Source of the DNA: Physcocola sp002396385
Lineage (GTDB): Bacteria > Bacteroidota > Bacteroidia > Bacteroidales > Paludibacteraceae
Assembly (NCBI GenBank): GCA_946535435.1
Contig: CAMNDM010000007.1
Location: forward strand, 1 to 64,000
DNA: 64,000 nt
Direction of reading: 5' to 3'
Shown piece after piece: positions 35,176 to 43,312 of this stretch. Every line of letters starts with the position of its first letter. The stretch's first letter is position 1. A model generated the notes under the pieces. It was not told the origin of the DNA. It saw only the letters and a list, made by a program, of their open reading frames with translations, and did not search any database. A program made the position numbers and the translations under genes.

Positions 35176-36189
35176 TTAGTCGAAAGTTGAAAATAGTGTT
35201 TCACGTGAAACATCAAAGTTTTTTGAAATACTATCCATTATATCGAATAATTCTTCTTTTGTGTTTGCTTTCAACATTGCAATTCTAGTCGACTTGAAGT
35301 TGTCGATTCCTTTGAAGAGTGGCGAAGTTGCGATGTGCCGTCGGGTATGAACAATTCCCCTCTGTTCACCTAGCATCTCTATATTGTTTTCTGCTTGTTC
35401 TTTCAGTATGTTCAAATAGTAGTCAAAATCTTTCTTTTCTACCTTTTCACCGGTTTCCAAATAGTGTTTTATCTCTTCAAAAATCCAGGGTCTGCCTATA
35501 CTTCCACGGCCTATCATTATGGCGTCTACACCATACCTTTCGAAGCATTCTTTTGCACGTTCTGGTGTGGTGACGTCGCCATTTCCGATGATTGGAATTT
35601 TAATTCTCTGATTCTTTTTGACTTCACCAATCAGTGTCCAATCAGCTTGCCCTGTATACATTTGTGCCCTTGTTCTGCCGTGTATGGTTAATGCTTGTGC
35701 GCCACAGTCTTGAATTTGCTCGGCTAAATCGGGAATCACAATGCTGTTATCGTCCCAGCCAAGGCGTGTCTTTACGGTAACTGGTGTTTTCACCGCAGAA
35801 ACTACAGCCTTTATTATTTCCAGCATTTTGGGTATTTCTTTCAATAATCCGGCACCACCGCCTTTACCTGCTACTTTTTTAACCGGACAACCGAAGTTTA
35901 AGTCTATAATGTCAGGATTTGCGCTTTCTGCTTTTATCGCAGCATCTCTTATAGGTTCCGGATCTCTTCCATATAATTGAATACCTACTGGTCTTTCGAA
36001 ATCCGATATTTTCAATTTGTTTTCGCTGTTAGGCACGTTTCTAATTAGCGCATCAGCCGAAATGAATTCTGTATACATCATGTCAGCTCCAAAACGCTTG
36101 CATAGTTTACGGAATGCAGGGTCTGTAACATCTTCCATTGGAGCTAAAAACAATGGTTTTTCTCCAAAATCTAAGGTGCCTATCTTCAT
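35176..36189 (-). CDS. dusB: tRNA-dihydrouridine synthase (DusB-like)
   Basis: A 337-aa FMN-dependent enzyme that reduces uridine to dihydrouridine in tRNA. The start at 36189 (MKIGTLDFGEKPLFLAPMEDVTDPAFR) is preferred: the longer frame to 36240 would cross the promoter at 36210-36241. Family blocks are IDLNFGCPVKKV with the catalytic Cys, KTRLGWDD, TIHGRTRAQMYTG, GNGDV and IMIGRGSIGRPWIF. The last codons contain a perfect parS site (35197-35212), read as DVSRETLF. Confidence 0.94.
   Translation of the reverse strand: MKIGTLDFGEKPLFLAPMEDVTDPAFRKLCKRFGADMMYTEFISADALIRNVPNSENKLKISDFERPVGIQLYGRDPEPIRDAAIKAESANPDIIDLNFGCPVKKVAGKGGGAGLLKEIPKMLEIIKAVVSAVKTPVTVKTRLGWDDNSIVIPDLAEQIQDCGAQALTIHGRTRAQMYTGQADWTLIGEVKKNQRIKIPIIGNGDVTTPERAKECFERYGVDAIMIGRGSIGRPWIFEEIKHYLETGEKVEKKDFDYYLNILKEQAENNIEMLGEQRGIVHTRRHIATSPLFKGIDNFKSTRIAMLKANTKEELFDIMDSISKNFDVSRETLFSTFD
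35197..35212. promoter_or_regulatory. parS site 1 (perfect), inside dusB
   Basis: TGTTTCACGTGAAACA, identical to the classical ParB/Spo0J-binding palindrome. It lies near the 3' end of dusB, where it is translated. Confidence 0.9.
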
Positions 36190-36209
36190 AAGTTGGGTAA
36201 TTTGTTTTG

Positions 36210-36241
36210 CAAAATTACTTGTTCTATTCCAACCCGCCAAA
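36210..36241 (-). promoter_or_regulatory. promoter of dusB
   Basis: On the minus strand TTTG (36241-36238) and TAATTTTG (36217-36210) are 20 bases apart. Transcription would start about 15 bases before the ATG. Confidence 0.8.
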
Positions 36242-36248
36242 CTTTGTG

Positions 36249-36279
36249 TTTTCCAATCCGCTCTAAATTCGTAACTTTG
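36249..36279 (+). promoter_or_regulatory. promoter of the U32 gene
   Basis: TTTT at 36249-36252, then 19 bases, then TAACTTTG at 36272-36279. It stands back to back with the dusB promoter in a 111-base gap. Confidence 0.6.
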
Positions 36280-36300
36280 CCGAAATTTAAATCTTAGAGT

Positions 36301-37560
36301 ATGTCAGAACTTAAACGCTCCGATATTGAGATAATGGCTCCTGTTGGTTCATACGAGAGTCTTGCAGCAGCTATTCAGGGTGGTGCCAATTCTGTTTATT
36401 TTGGTATTGACAAGTTGAACATGCGTTCTCGTTCGGCCAACAATTTTGGAACCGATGACCTCCGTAACATTGTGCGCATCTGCAAAGAAAATGGGTTGAA
36501 CAGTTATCTAACCCTTAACACGGTTATGTATAACGATGACCTTAGCTTGATGCGCGAAATTGTTGATGTTGCCAAAGAAGTAGGTTTAACAGCCATTATT
36601 GCAAGCGATGTGTCTGTTCTTCTCTATGCCAAGCAGGTTGGAGTAGAGGTTCACCTTTCCACACAACTTAATATAGCGAATACAGATGCCGTAAAGTTTT
36701 ATTCCGCCTATGCCGATGTTGTAGTATTGGCACGCGAAAACAATATGGATCAGGTTAAAGCTATACACGAATCCATCGTTAATGAGAATATCTGTGGCCC
36801 ATCTGGCAAGCCTATCCGTATTGAAATGTTCTGTCATGGAGCGTTATGTATGGCTGTATCAGGTAAATGTTATTTAAGTTTACAGAACTATGCCGCATCG
36901 GCCAATCGGGGTGCTTGTTATCAACTTTGTCGTCGTTCCTATATTCTTACTGATAAAGAAACTGGCGATGAGATTGAAGTAGATAATCAGTATTTGATGT
37001 CGCCAAAAGATTTGAAAACCATTCATTTTTTGAATAAAGTTATTGATTCAGGTGTAAGAGTCCTTAAAATAGAGGGAAGGGCTCGTGGACCAGAATATGT
37101 AAAAACCGTAGTTTCTTGTTATAACGAAGCCGTTAATTCAATTTTAGATGGTACTTATAATGAAGCCAAGATTTCTGAATGGGATGAGCGTTTGAAAAAA
37201 GTATTCAATCGTGGTTTTTGGAATGGCTATTATTTAGGACAACGACTTGGCGAATGGTCTCATGTTTATGGTTCTGGTGCTACTAAGAAAAAGGTCTATG
37301 TTGCAAAAATCAACAAACACTTTAGTAAAATTGGTGTTGCTGAAATTTACCAGGAGACGAATGCAGGTATAAATGAGGGCGACGATTTGATAATAGTCGG
37401 TCCTACCACTGGGGTTATAGAATGTAAAGCCGAAAATATGATGGTTAACGGTCAAGTTCAAAATCATGTTTCACGTGGAACAGTCTTTTCAATGAAAGTC
37501 CCTGTTAAGGTTAGACCTTCCGATAAGGTTTATAAAATGGAAGATACATTGAATGATTAG
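36301..37560 (+). CDS. peptidase U32 family protein (TrhP/RlhA type)
   Basis: A 419-aa protein. The N-terminal barrel starts IEIMAPVGSYESLAAAIQGGANSVYFGI. The family signature FCHGALCMAVSGKCYLS is followed by RGACYQLCRRSY, giving the four cysteines expected to hold an iron-sulfur cluster. EGRARGPEYVKTVVSCYNEAV closes the conserved core. Although named after a peptidase, characterised bacterial relatives (TrhP/YegQ, RlhA) hydroxylate uridine in tRNA or cytidine in 23S rRNA. With dusB divergent next door, an RNA-modification role is likely here. A one-mismatch parS site lies in the coding sequence near the 3' end. Confidence 0.88.
   Translation: MSELKRSDIEIMAPVGSYESLAAAIQGGANSVYFGIDKLNMRSRSANNFGTDDLRNIVRICKENGLNSYLTLNTVMYNDDLSLMREIVDVAKEVGLTAIIASDVSVLLYAKQVGVEVHLSTQLNIANTDAVKFYSAYADVVVLARENNMDQVKAIHESIVNENICGPSGKPIRIEMFCHGALCMAVSGKCYLSLQNYAASANRGACYQLCRRSYILTDKETGDEIEVDNQYLMSPKDLKTIHFLNKVIDSGVRVLKIEGRARGPEYVKTVVSCYNEAVNSILDGTYNEAKISEWDERLKKVFNRGFWNGYYLGQRLGEWSHVYGSGATKKKVYVAKINKHFSKIGVAEIYQETNAGINEGDDLIIVGPTTGVIECKAENMMVNGQVQNHVSRGTVFSMKVPVKVRPSDKVYKMEDTLND
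37467..37482. promoter_or_regulatory. parS site 2 (one mismatch), inside the U32 gene
   Basis: TGTTTCACGTGGAACA, 15 of 16 bases of the parS consensus. Confidence 0.7.
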
Positions 37561-37580
37561 TTTGTGGAATTTTTAAAAAT

Positions 37581-37613
37581 AGAGTATGTACTGACTGGTG
37601 CATACTCTTTTTA
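37581..37613 (+). terminator. terminator of the U32 gene
   Basis: AGAGTATGTAC pairs with GTGCATACTCT, followed by TTTTTA. It starts 21 bases after the stop. Confidence 0.85.
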
Positions 37614-37647
37614 TTGGATATATCTGCTAGTCTCTATATTGTATTTG

Positions 37648-37663
37648 AGTTTCACGTGAAACA
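37648..37663. promoter_or_regulatory. parS site 3 (one mismatch)
   Basis: AGTTTCACGTGAAACA, 15 of 16 bases; the central 14-base palindrome is intact. Confidence 0.8.
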
Positions 37664-37696
37664 CCATGCACTATTTAAAGCATATAATCTATTTTA

Positions 37697-37712
37697 TGTT
37701 TCACGTGAAGCA
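37697..37712. promoter_or_regulatory. parS site 4 (one mismatch)
   Basis: TGTTTCACGTGAAGCA, 15 of 16 bases. Confidence 0.75.
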
Positions 37713-37816
37713 CTGGTATATCATCTGGTAAATTATCGTGTCTGATTAATAAAGATACTCAGTTGAAATTCCTTATTAAATCTAATATACATATTCTGTT
37801 TTGTAATTTATTTTTC

Positions 37817-37832
37817 TGTTTCACGTGAAACG
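37817..37832. promoter_or_regulatory. parS site 5 (one mismatch)
   Basis: TGTTTCACGTGAAACG; only the last base differs. Confidence 0.8.
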
Positions 37833-37982
37833 AGGTATTTTTTTATGCGTTGGTTATTCTTTAATAAATAACTATATATCTTTGTTAGTGTAGTCTGAAA
37901 TTAAAAAATAGTCTATTATTTACTTTTTGTTGTAGCTTTCAAATTCGAGTACCTTCTTTAAACTGATTTTATAAATATTTTT

Positions 37983-37998
37983 TGTTTCACGTGAAACT
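37983..37998. promoter_or_regulatory. parS site 6 (one mismatch)
   Basis: TGTTTCACGTGAAACT; only the last base differs. It lies just beyond the stop of the OmpA-like gene. Confidence 0.8.
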
Positions 37999-38003
37999 CC
38001 TGA

Positions 38004-38483
38004 TTAATTAGTTTTAATTTTTATATTGCTGTTAAGTTGATTTTGCCATTCATATTTCGGATTCTCTATCTCTGGTTCGTTTAATCCATTTCCTTTTACC
38101 GATATTTCTGCATTTAGTCCTGTTATTTTAATTTGATGACACAGCCACGTGGCTTTTCTTCTTGATCTTCTTTCTGCTTTTCTTGTGTCTTCTTTTATAT
38201 TACTGTTTCCCGTAAATACGTAGTTTCCTTTTCCTATTTCCTTTAGTGTTTCCGAAATTTCGTTGATTATTGTCTTTGTCGGAATGTCTAATGTGTTATT
38301 ATCTTCAATGCAGTAGAGTGTAATATCTAAATCATATTCCTCTATTAGTTGTTCCTGTACTGGTAGTTCACTGCCAGTGTTTGGATTCTTATCTATCCTG
38401 TTTTTGCTATATGACGGGCTATTGCAGTTAAGAAGAAATAGAGTAAAAAGAATTTTATAAGTTATGTGTTTCACGTGAAACAT
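38004..38483 (-). CDS. small exported OmpA-like protein (tentative)
   Basis: A 159-aa protein starting MFHVKHITYKILFTLFLLNC, which looks like a signal sequence. Its first residues are encoded by a parS site. The Cys in LLNC is not a good lipobox, so lipidation is doubtful. The last 100 residues resemble a worn OmpA/MotB peptidoglycan-binding domain: a helix INEISETLKEIGKGNYVFTG, AERRSRRKATWLCHQIKITGLNAEISVKGNGLNEPE and a final short strand NIKI. The key Asp/Arg pair of that family is not clear. It follows dtd in the same direction and is probably in its operon. Confidence 0.5.
   Translation of the reverse strand: MFHVKHITYKILFTLFLLNCNSPSYSKNRIDKNPNTGSELPVQEQLIEEYDLDITLYCIEDNNTLDIPTKTIINEISETLKEIGKGNYVFTGNSNIKEDTRKAERRSRRKATWLCHQIKITGLNAEISVKGNGLNEPEIENPKYEWQNQLNSNIKIKTN
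38467..38482. promoter_or_regulatory. parS site 7 (perfect), overlapping a start codon
   Basis: TGTTTCACGTGAAACA. It covers codons 1-6 of the OmpA-like gene, which therefore begins MFHVKH. Confidence 0.9.
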
Positions 38484-38513
38484 GTCTGTGACGATTTAAT
38501 ATGATTACTACTT

Positions 38514-38966
38514 TTATTCTTTATTTTGCGAGTCTATCCATATAGTTGTCGGCCCGTCGTTTATTAGCTCGACCTTCATGTCAGCTCCAAACACACCAGT
38601 GCCAACTTCCTTTCCTAAATCTTTGCTGACTTGTGCTACAAACTTTTCGTACATCGGAATAGCAAAGTCTGGTTTCGATGCCTTTATGTATGAAGGCCTG
38701 TTACCCTTCTTTGTTTGCGCATGCAAAGTAAATTGGCTTACGATGATAATATCTCCTTTTTCTTCAATGACCGACCTGTTCATCACTCCATTCTCATCTT
38801 CAAATATCCGAAGGTTGACTATCTTTCCCGATAGCCATTTGATGTCATCTTTTGTATCTCTATCTTCTATACCTACAAATACCAGCAATCCTCTTTCTAT
38901 TGCCGACTTTATTTTTCCGTCGATTGTTACTGATGCACGGTTTACCTTTTGAATAAGTACTCTCAT
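38514..38966 (-). CDS. dtd: D-aminoacyl-tRNA deacylase
   Basis: A 150-aa enzyme that removes D-amino acids, and mischarged glycine, from tRNA. The two signature motifs are intact: SQFTLHA near the middle and NDGPTTIW near the end. The gene lies between uvrC and the OmpA-like gene on the minus strand with a parS site in each gap. uvrC–dtd neighbourhood is common in Bacteroidales. Confidence 0.96.
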   Translation of the reverse strand: MRVLIQKVNRASVTIDGKIKSAIERGLLVFVGIEDRDTKDDIKWLSGKIVNLRIFEDENGVMNRSVIEEKGDIIIVSQFTLHAQTKKGNRPSYIKASKPDFAIPMYEKFVAQVSKDLGKEVGTGVFGADMKVELINDGPTTIWIDSQNKE

Positions 38967-38999
38967 TTTTTTATCTATATATTTTGATTAATAGGGTGG

Positions 39000-39015
39000 T
39001 GTTTCACGTGAAACA
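39000..39015. promoter_or_regulatory. parS site 8 (perfect), between uvrC and dtd
   Basis: TGTTTCACGTGAAACA, with symmetry extending to 20 bases (38998-39017, GGTG…CACC). Confidence 0.92.
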
Positions 39016-39027
39016 CCAAACGTTTTT

Positions 39028-40965
39028 TCAAACTGATGTGTTATCGTTATTTTTAACTTCTTTGATTAACGCCTCGTAAATTATTTTTGCTTTACTTTTG
39101 CCCACTACTTTTTCTATTTCTTCAAGTGGTTGTTCTTTTATGCGTTTTATGCTTTTAAACGTTTTAATCAGTAGTTCTTTTGTCTTTTCTCCTATTCCGG
39201 CAATTTCGTCAAGTGCTGAATGCGTTTGACGTTTACTTCGTTTATCCCGGTGAAATGTTATGGCAAAGCGGTGAACTTCGTCTTGAATATGTCCAAGTAG
39301 TCGAAATACCTGACTGTCTTTGCTCATACCTACAACCAATGGAGGAAATCCAAATAGCAGTTCGTGTGTACGGTGTCTGTCGTCTTTTGCCAAACCTGCT
39401 ATTGGTATATCGAGGTGCAACTCGTCTTCTACAACCTGGCGGATGACTTCCATTTGTCCGGCTCCACCATCGGCTATTATCAGGTTCGGTAACTGTGTAC
39501 CTTCATTTACAATTCGTGTATATCTGCGGCGGACTACTTCCTGCATCGATGCATAGTCATCTGGTCCGACAACAGTCTTGATGTTATACTTCCGGTAATC
39601 TTTCTTACTTGGTTTCCCCATTTTGAAAACTACACAGGCTGCTACCGCATCGGTACCGCTTATGTTCGAGTTATCGAAACATTCTATCTGTACGGGAAGT
39701 TCTTTCAGGTGCAGTTCGTTCTTAATGTCGGTGAGCAGCTTTACCGCCCGTTGTTCTGGATTGAATTTTTCCATGCGCTTCAATCGGTCGAACCGGTATT
39801 GCTTTACATTCTGCATCGATAGGTCAAGCAGCTTCTTTTTATCGCCACGTTGGGGTACTGTTTTAACAGCACCCGCAAAATTGTATTCAATTTCAAATGG
39901 TAGCAGAATCTCTTTACTCACACTCTTGAAACGTTCGCGCATCTCTATAATGGCCGATGCTAGAATTTCTTCCTTTTCATCGTCGGTCTTTATCTTATAC
40001 TCGAATGTGTAGGCCTGGTTTATTGTTCCGTGAACTACTTTTAAATAGTTGACGAATGCGTTGTCATCGTCAATTTCAATGGCAAAAACATCAATATTGT
40101 GAAGTGTTGGGCTTACTATGGTTGACTTAGATTTGAAATTTCCGATTTGTTCGAGTTTTTCCTTAATTTCTTGTGCTTCTTCAAATTTCAGTTCCTCGGC
40201 AGCGGCCAGCATCTGTTTTGTCAGATAATCCTCTAAAGTGTCGAGGTCTCCTTTCAAAATGTATTTTATCTCTTCAATGTTCTTGTTGTATTCCTCCTCT
40301 TTCTGTTTACCCTCACAACAACCGTAACATTTCTTGATGTGGTATTGCAGACAAACTTTGTATTTGTCTTCCCATATTTTCAATGGATCGAGGTTGTAAT
40401 TACAGGTGCGGATTTTATACAGACTGTGTATAAGTTCCAGCACCGTCTTCATTGCCGGTATGTAAGTATACGGACCGAAATACTGTGATCCATCATGTAT
40501 AAGCTGCCGGGTATAGAAGATGCGGGGATAATGCTCGTTTTTGATAACTATCCATGGATATGTCTTACTGTCTTTTAAGAGAATATTGTATTTTGGCTGA
40601 TGCTTCTTTATAAGGGCGTTTTCCAATAACAGGGCGTCTTGTTCACTTTCAACAACCACGTATTTCAAGTCGCAGATTTGACTGACCAAAATTCTTGTTT
40701 TCAGATTGTGCTGGTGGTTCTTGTTAAAGTAACTGGAAACACGTCTCTTTAGGTTTACAGCCTTACCCACATAAATAATTGTTCCTTCCTTATTAAAGTA
40801 TTGGTAGACGCCCGGTTTTTCTGGTAGCGAAAGAACAATCTGTTTAAGCCTGCTCTCAGCGGGTTTCCTGTCGTCGAGTTCGGAAAGACCCTGAAAGGTT
40901 TCTTCAGATGTCTCGTTATCTGGAAAAGTATTATTTGTTTTTTCTTTATCGTCGTCTTCAATCAT
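39028..40965 (-). CDS. uvrC: UvrABC system protein C
   Basis: A 645-aa excision nuclease subunit that makes both incisions around a lesion. The GIY-YIG domain (about 45-130; LPEKPGVYQYFNKEGTIIYVGKAVNLKRRVSSYF) performs the 3' cut. A UVR helix pair follows (MLAAAEELKFEEAQEIKEKLEQI). The RNase-H-like domain (IECFDNSNISGTDAVAACVVF, LIIADGGAGQ) makes the 5' cut. A terminal HhH pair (DEIAGIGEKTKELLIKTF) binds DNA. An unusual N-terminal extension of about 40 acidic residues precedes the GIY-YIG domain; the true start could be later. First gene of the uvrC–dtd run. Confidence 0.96.
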   Translation of the reverse strand: MIEDDDKEKTNNTFPDNETSEETFQGLSELDDRKPAESRLKQIVLSLPEKPGVYQYFNKEGTIIYVGKAVNLKRRVSSYFNKNHQHNLKTRILVSQICDLKYVVVESEQDALLLENALIKKHQPKYNILLKDSKTYPWIVIKNEHYPRIFYTRQLIHDGSQYFGPYTYIPAMKTVLELIHSLYKIRTCNYNLDPLKIWEDKYKVCLQYHIKKCYGCCEGKQKEEEYNKNIEEIKYILKGDLDTLEDYLTKQMLAAAEELKFEEAQEIKEKLEQIGNFKSKSTIVSPTLHNIDVFAIEIDDDNAFVNYLKVVHGTINQAYTFEYKIKTDDEKEEILASAIIEMRERFKSVSKEILLPFEIEYNFAGAVKTVPQRGDKKKLLDLSMQNVKQYRFDRLKRMEKFNPEQRAVKLLTDIKNELHLKELPVQIECFDNSNISGTDAVAACVVFKMGKPSKKDYRKYNIKTVVGPDDYASMQEVVRRRYTRIVNEGTQLPNLIIADGGAGQMEVIRQVVEDELHLDIPIAGLAKDDRHRTHELLFGFPPLVVGMSKDSQVFRLLGHIQDEVHRFAITFHRDKRSKRQTHSALDEIAGIGEKTKELLIKTFKSIKRIKEQPLEEIEKVVGKSKAKIIYEALIKEVKNNDNTSV

Positions 40966-41548
40966 ATATTGATGTTTAAGCTGTGTTTCAACTTTAAAAT
41001 TACAATAATATTTTGTTTGTGATTCTAGGTCGGTTTAACCCTTTTTCGAAATTTTGGAAAAATACTGGTTAATTTGAATTTTTAGCCGCCAAGCTGATTA
41101 TTTTAGCCTCTCCAGTGTTATTTTTCTAAATTTTTCGATGAAATGGCGATTTTATTTCTATTTTACATTAAAATGAATTGCAAGGAAAAATAAAGTATTA
41201 TTATTCTAATATACTAGTAATTAATTAAATATGGTTTAATTTACTGTATTTTTACTTTCTGAGGTTTTCATATTTTTGTGTGTCCGTGTGCTAACCAACA
41301 AAAAACTCTCTTTTTCGGTAAAACAATTCACCTGAAATTTCACAACACAAAAACAGTTTGTTGTTCGCCTGTTGTGAGTAAGTAAAATTTGTCCGCCCGA
41401 GTACCATTACTTTTTTTCTGCTGAAAGCCGAGTCCGGTTCCTGCATTATGCTTCTCCAACCAAAAAGCATCAAGTTACGAAACTGACACCCAGATTCCGG
41501 TTTGGTTTTGTGTACATTGTTCGTTTTCTAAAGTGTATGCGAAAGCTT
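40966..41548. other. 583-base intergenic region, nothing recognised
   Basis: Long AT-rich spacer between the divergent uvrC and the gene at 41611. The first half is simple AT sequence. From about 41280 the composition is more mixed, but no convincing open frame, tRNA or hairpin-plus-T-run is seen. A 60-codon minus-strand frame at 41291-41473 looks accidental. Confidence 0.5.
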
Positions 41549-41579
41549 TTTGTCTGTTCCCTTTAAAATGTTATCTTTG
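41549..41579 (+). promoter_or_regulatory. promoter of the exported protein gene at 41611
   Basis: TTTG at 41549-41552, 19 bases, then TATCTTTG at 41572-41579. A full consensus match about 30 bases before the ATG. Confidence 0.8.
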
Positions 41580-41610
41580 TGCAATTTTACTGTAAACTTT
41601 TACATATTAT

Positions 41611-42207
41611 ATGAAAAAGATAGTCTCAATTCTATGTTTGATTGTTTGTTCGCAACTATCATATTCAGCCAAACATATTCTGTTTTCCGGTATACCTATG
41701 GGTGGACCTAAAGAACAGTTTTATGAAAAAATACAGAAAAAGGGCTTTCAACGTATACCATGCCCCGAGTGTGTTGACGATACCACAAACAACAAAGCTT
41801 ATTTTTGGGGCACCTACCGTGGTTTTTCCAATTCAATAATTCAAGTTTCCGGTTTTAGAAAAGATGCGAAGCACGTCGATAAGGTGGTGGTGATGCTTGA
41901 TGTCTGTAATTCTTGGCGTGCCCTTTACGACTACTATGCCAAAGTAAAACAGTCGCTGGCTAAGGAGTATGGACAACCAAAGGAATGTAGGGAAATGTTT
42001 CACATAAATGGACAACCAAAAACCGATTCCGACCTTTTTATCGAAGTACAGCAAGGAAATTGTGAGTATGTTTCTATATTTTCTTCGAAACGTGGTGCCA
42101 TCATGGTTTCCATTGTTTATGTAAACAAACAGGCAAGGGTCTATGTCACTCATATCGACAAGGGAGATTTTGAAAACACCTTTAAATCTAATAATCTAAG
42201 AAATTAA
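41611..42207 (+). CDS. exported protein of unknown function
   Basis: A 198-aa protein with a clear signal peptide (MKKIVSILCLIVCSQLSYS, then AKHILF). The mature part starts with a segment typical of a common but uncharacterised Bacteroidales family: ILFSGIPMGGPKEQFYEKIQKKGFQ, followed by a YFWGTYRGFSNSIIQVSG strand pair, VVVMLDVCNSWRALYDYYAKVKQSLAKEYGQPKE and a C-terminal strand region. A CPEC pair occurs near residue 50. No catalytic motif is apparent; the likely location is the periplasm. It has its own strong promoter. Confidence 0.8.
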   Translation: MKKIVSILCLIVCSQLSYSAKHILFSGIPMGGPKEQFYEKIQKKGFQRIPCPECVDDTTNNKAYFWGTYRGFSNSIIQVSGFRKDAKHVDKVVVMLDVCNSWRALYDYYAKVKQSLAKEYGQPKECREMFHINGQPKTDSDLFIEVQQGNCEYVSIFSSKRGAIMVSIVYVNKQARVYVTHIDKGDFENTFKSNNLRN

Positions 42208-42425
42208 TTGGTTATCAGTTATATAAATACTCAATCGGTTAATCTGGTTGGGTATTATTATTTTATGGATTCGAATAGAAGTATAAGTTCTTCTTCTATT
42301 TTTGATCGTGATGTGGTCCTTTTCTTTCGTTTCTTAAAACTGATTATGCTGATTAAAACTACGTCAACCATCATTTTAAAGTATTACAAAGAATACTTTG
42401 GGCGATGATTAATGATTATTTGGTT

Positions 42426-43307
42426 ATGAGGTACATTTTTATTTTTTTATTACTTCCTCTTACACATCTATTGTTTGCTTGTGGTGCTACAGATGTAGCA
42501 TTTAAAGGATTAAATGGCCCTGTAAAGTATAGGGAGGAGGGTTCGGAAAAATTTTGGTTCGACAGGGACGGATATCTGGTTTGTGCTTTCAAGTGTAATA
42601 CAGTTGGAGTGAGTTTTTCGTGGTATGAGTATTATAAACACTTTTTCGATAAAAACGGTAAAAGAATTGAAACCATCGTATATACCGATAGTCTGTTTAC
42701 CCATAAACGAGACTATCTTACTTACAAATACGATGAAGAAGGTCGGCTGGTAGATATTCGATCAAAATACTTTGCTTCATCCTACACTCCTAAAGAAGAA
42801 CCTTCTCCAATTAAATACTATAAGAAATATGCTAACGGTAAGCCTAATTCGTTGGCTGTATTTAAGAAAAAGAAGAAGATGTTTTACTGTCATTATGACG
42901 GAGATGGAAAGTTATGCCTCGTTAAGACGGCTTATGATGGCGGTGTCAGTATTGAGAGAACATTTGAAGACGATAAACTGTTGTGTTTTGATATTTTACG
43001 AAATGATAGCTTGATTTATACTGAAAGTTGGGTTTATGCTAAAAATGGAAAACTATTAGAGTATAATTTGGGTTGCGATACCTGCACTAAAGATTTTGTC
43101 CGTGATAAATGGACTTATAATAGCGATGGACAACTTATTGAAAAACAAATAAATCATAAAAATTATTTTGATGGTATCTCAACATCTAGTCAGAATTGTA
43201 CAGTTACTTATCTGTATGACGAATGGAGAAACTTGGTGGGCGAGGAGTGGCGGCAAAATCTAAGTGGCCATATTATTCAGAAAAAATATCCTATACTCTA
43301 TTATTGA
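42426..43307 (+). CDS. lipoprotein with YD/RHS-like strand repeats
   Basis: A 293-aa protein from the ATG at 42426 (MRYIFIFLLLPLTHLLFAC, lipobox LFAC); the frame opens slightly earlier. The mature protein is a series of short beta repeats with the pattern Y/F-D-x-x-G-x-L-x: FDRDGYLVCAF, FDKNGKRIETI, YDEEGRLVDI, YDGDGKLCLV, YAKNGKLLEY and YNSDGQLIEK. Such arrays are related to RHS/YD repeats and are usually surface-exposed. The function is unknown. Immediately downstream lies a hipA remnant, so the 3' flank has been rearranged. Confidence 0.75.
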   Translation: MRYIFIFLLLPLTHLLFACGATDVAFKGLNGPVKYREEGSEKFWFDRDGYLVCAFKCNTVGVSFSWYEYYKHFFDKNGKRIETIVYTDSLFTHKRDYLTYKYDEEGRLVDIRSKYFASSYTPKEEPSPIKYYKKYANGKPNSLAVFKKKKKMFYCHYDGDGKLCLVKTAYDGGVSIERTFEDDKLLCFDILRNDSLIYTESWVYAKNGKLLEYNLGCDTCTKDFVRDKWTYNSDGQLIEKQINHKNYFDGISTSSQNCTVTYLYDEWRNLVGEEWRQNLSGHIIQKKYPILYY

Positions 43308-43312
43308 TTTTT

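Larger units (their letters stand above)
37614..38003. other. AT-rich intergenic region carrying four parS sites
   Basis: No gene is seen. Apart from the parS palindromes at 37648, 37697, 37817 and 37983 the sequence is simple and AT-rich. The spacing between sites is 49, 120 and 166 bases. Confidence 0.6.

Noticed and set aside
41291..41473. 60-aa minus-strand frame upstream of the gene at 41611
   Set aside because: No signal, motif or supporting promoter; likely chance.
42208..42408. 66-aa plus-strand frame between the two exported-protein genes
   Set aside because: Non-ATG-quality context and no protein-like composition; treated as intergenic.
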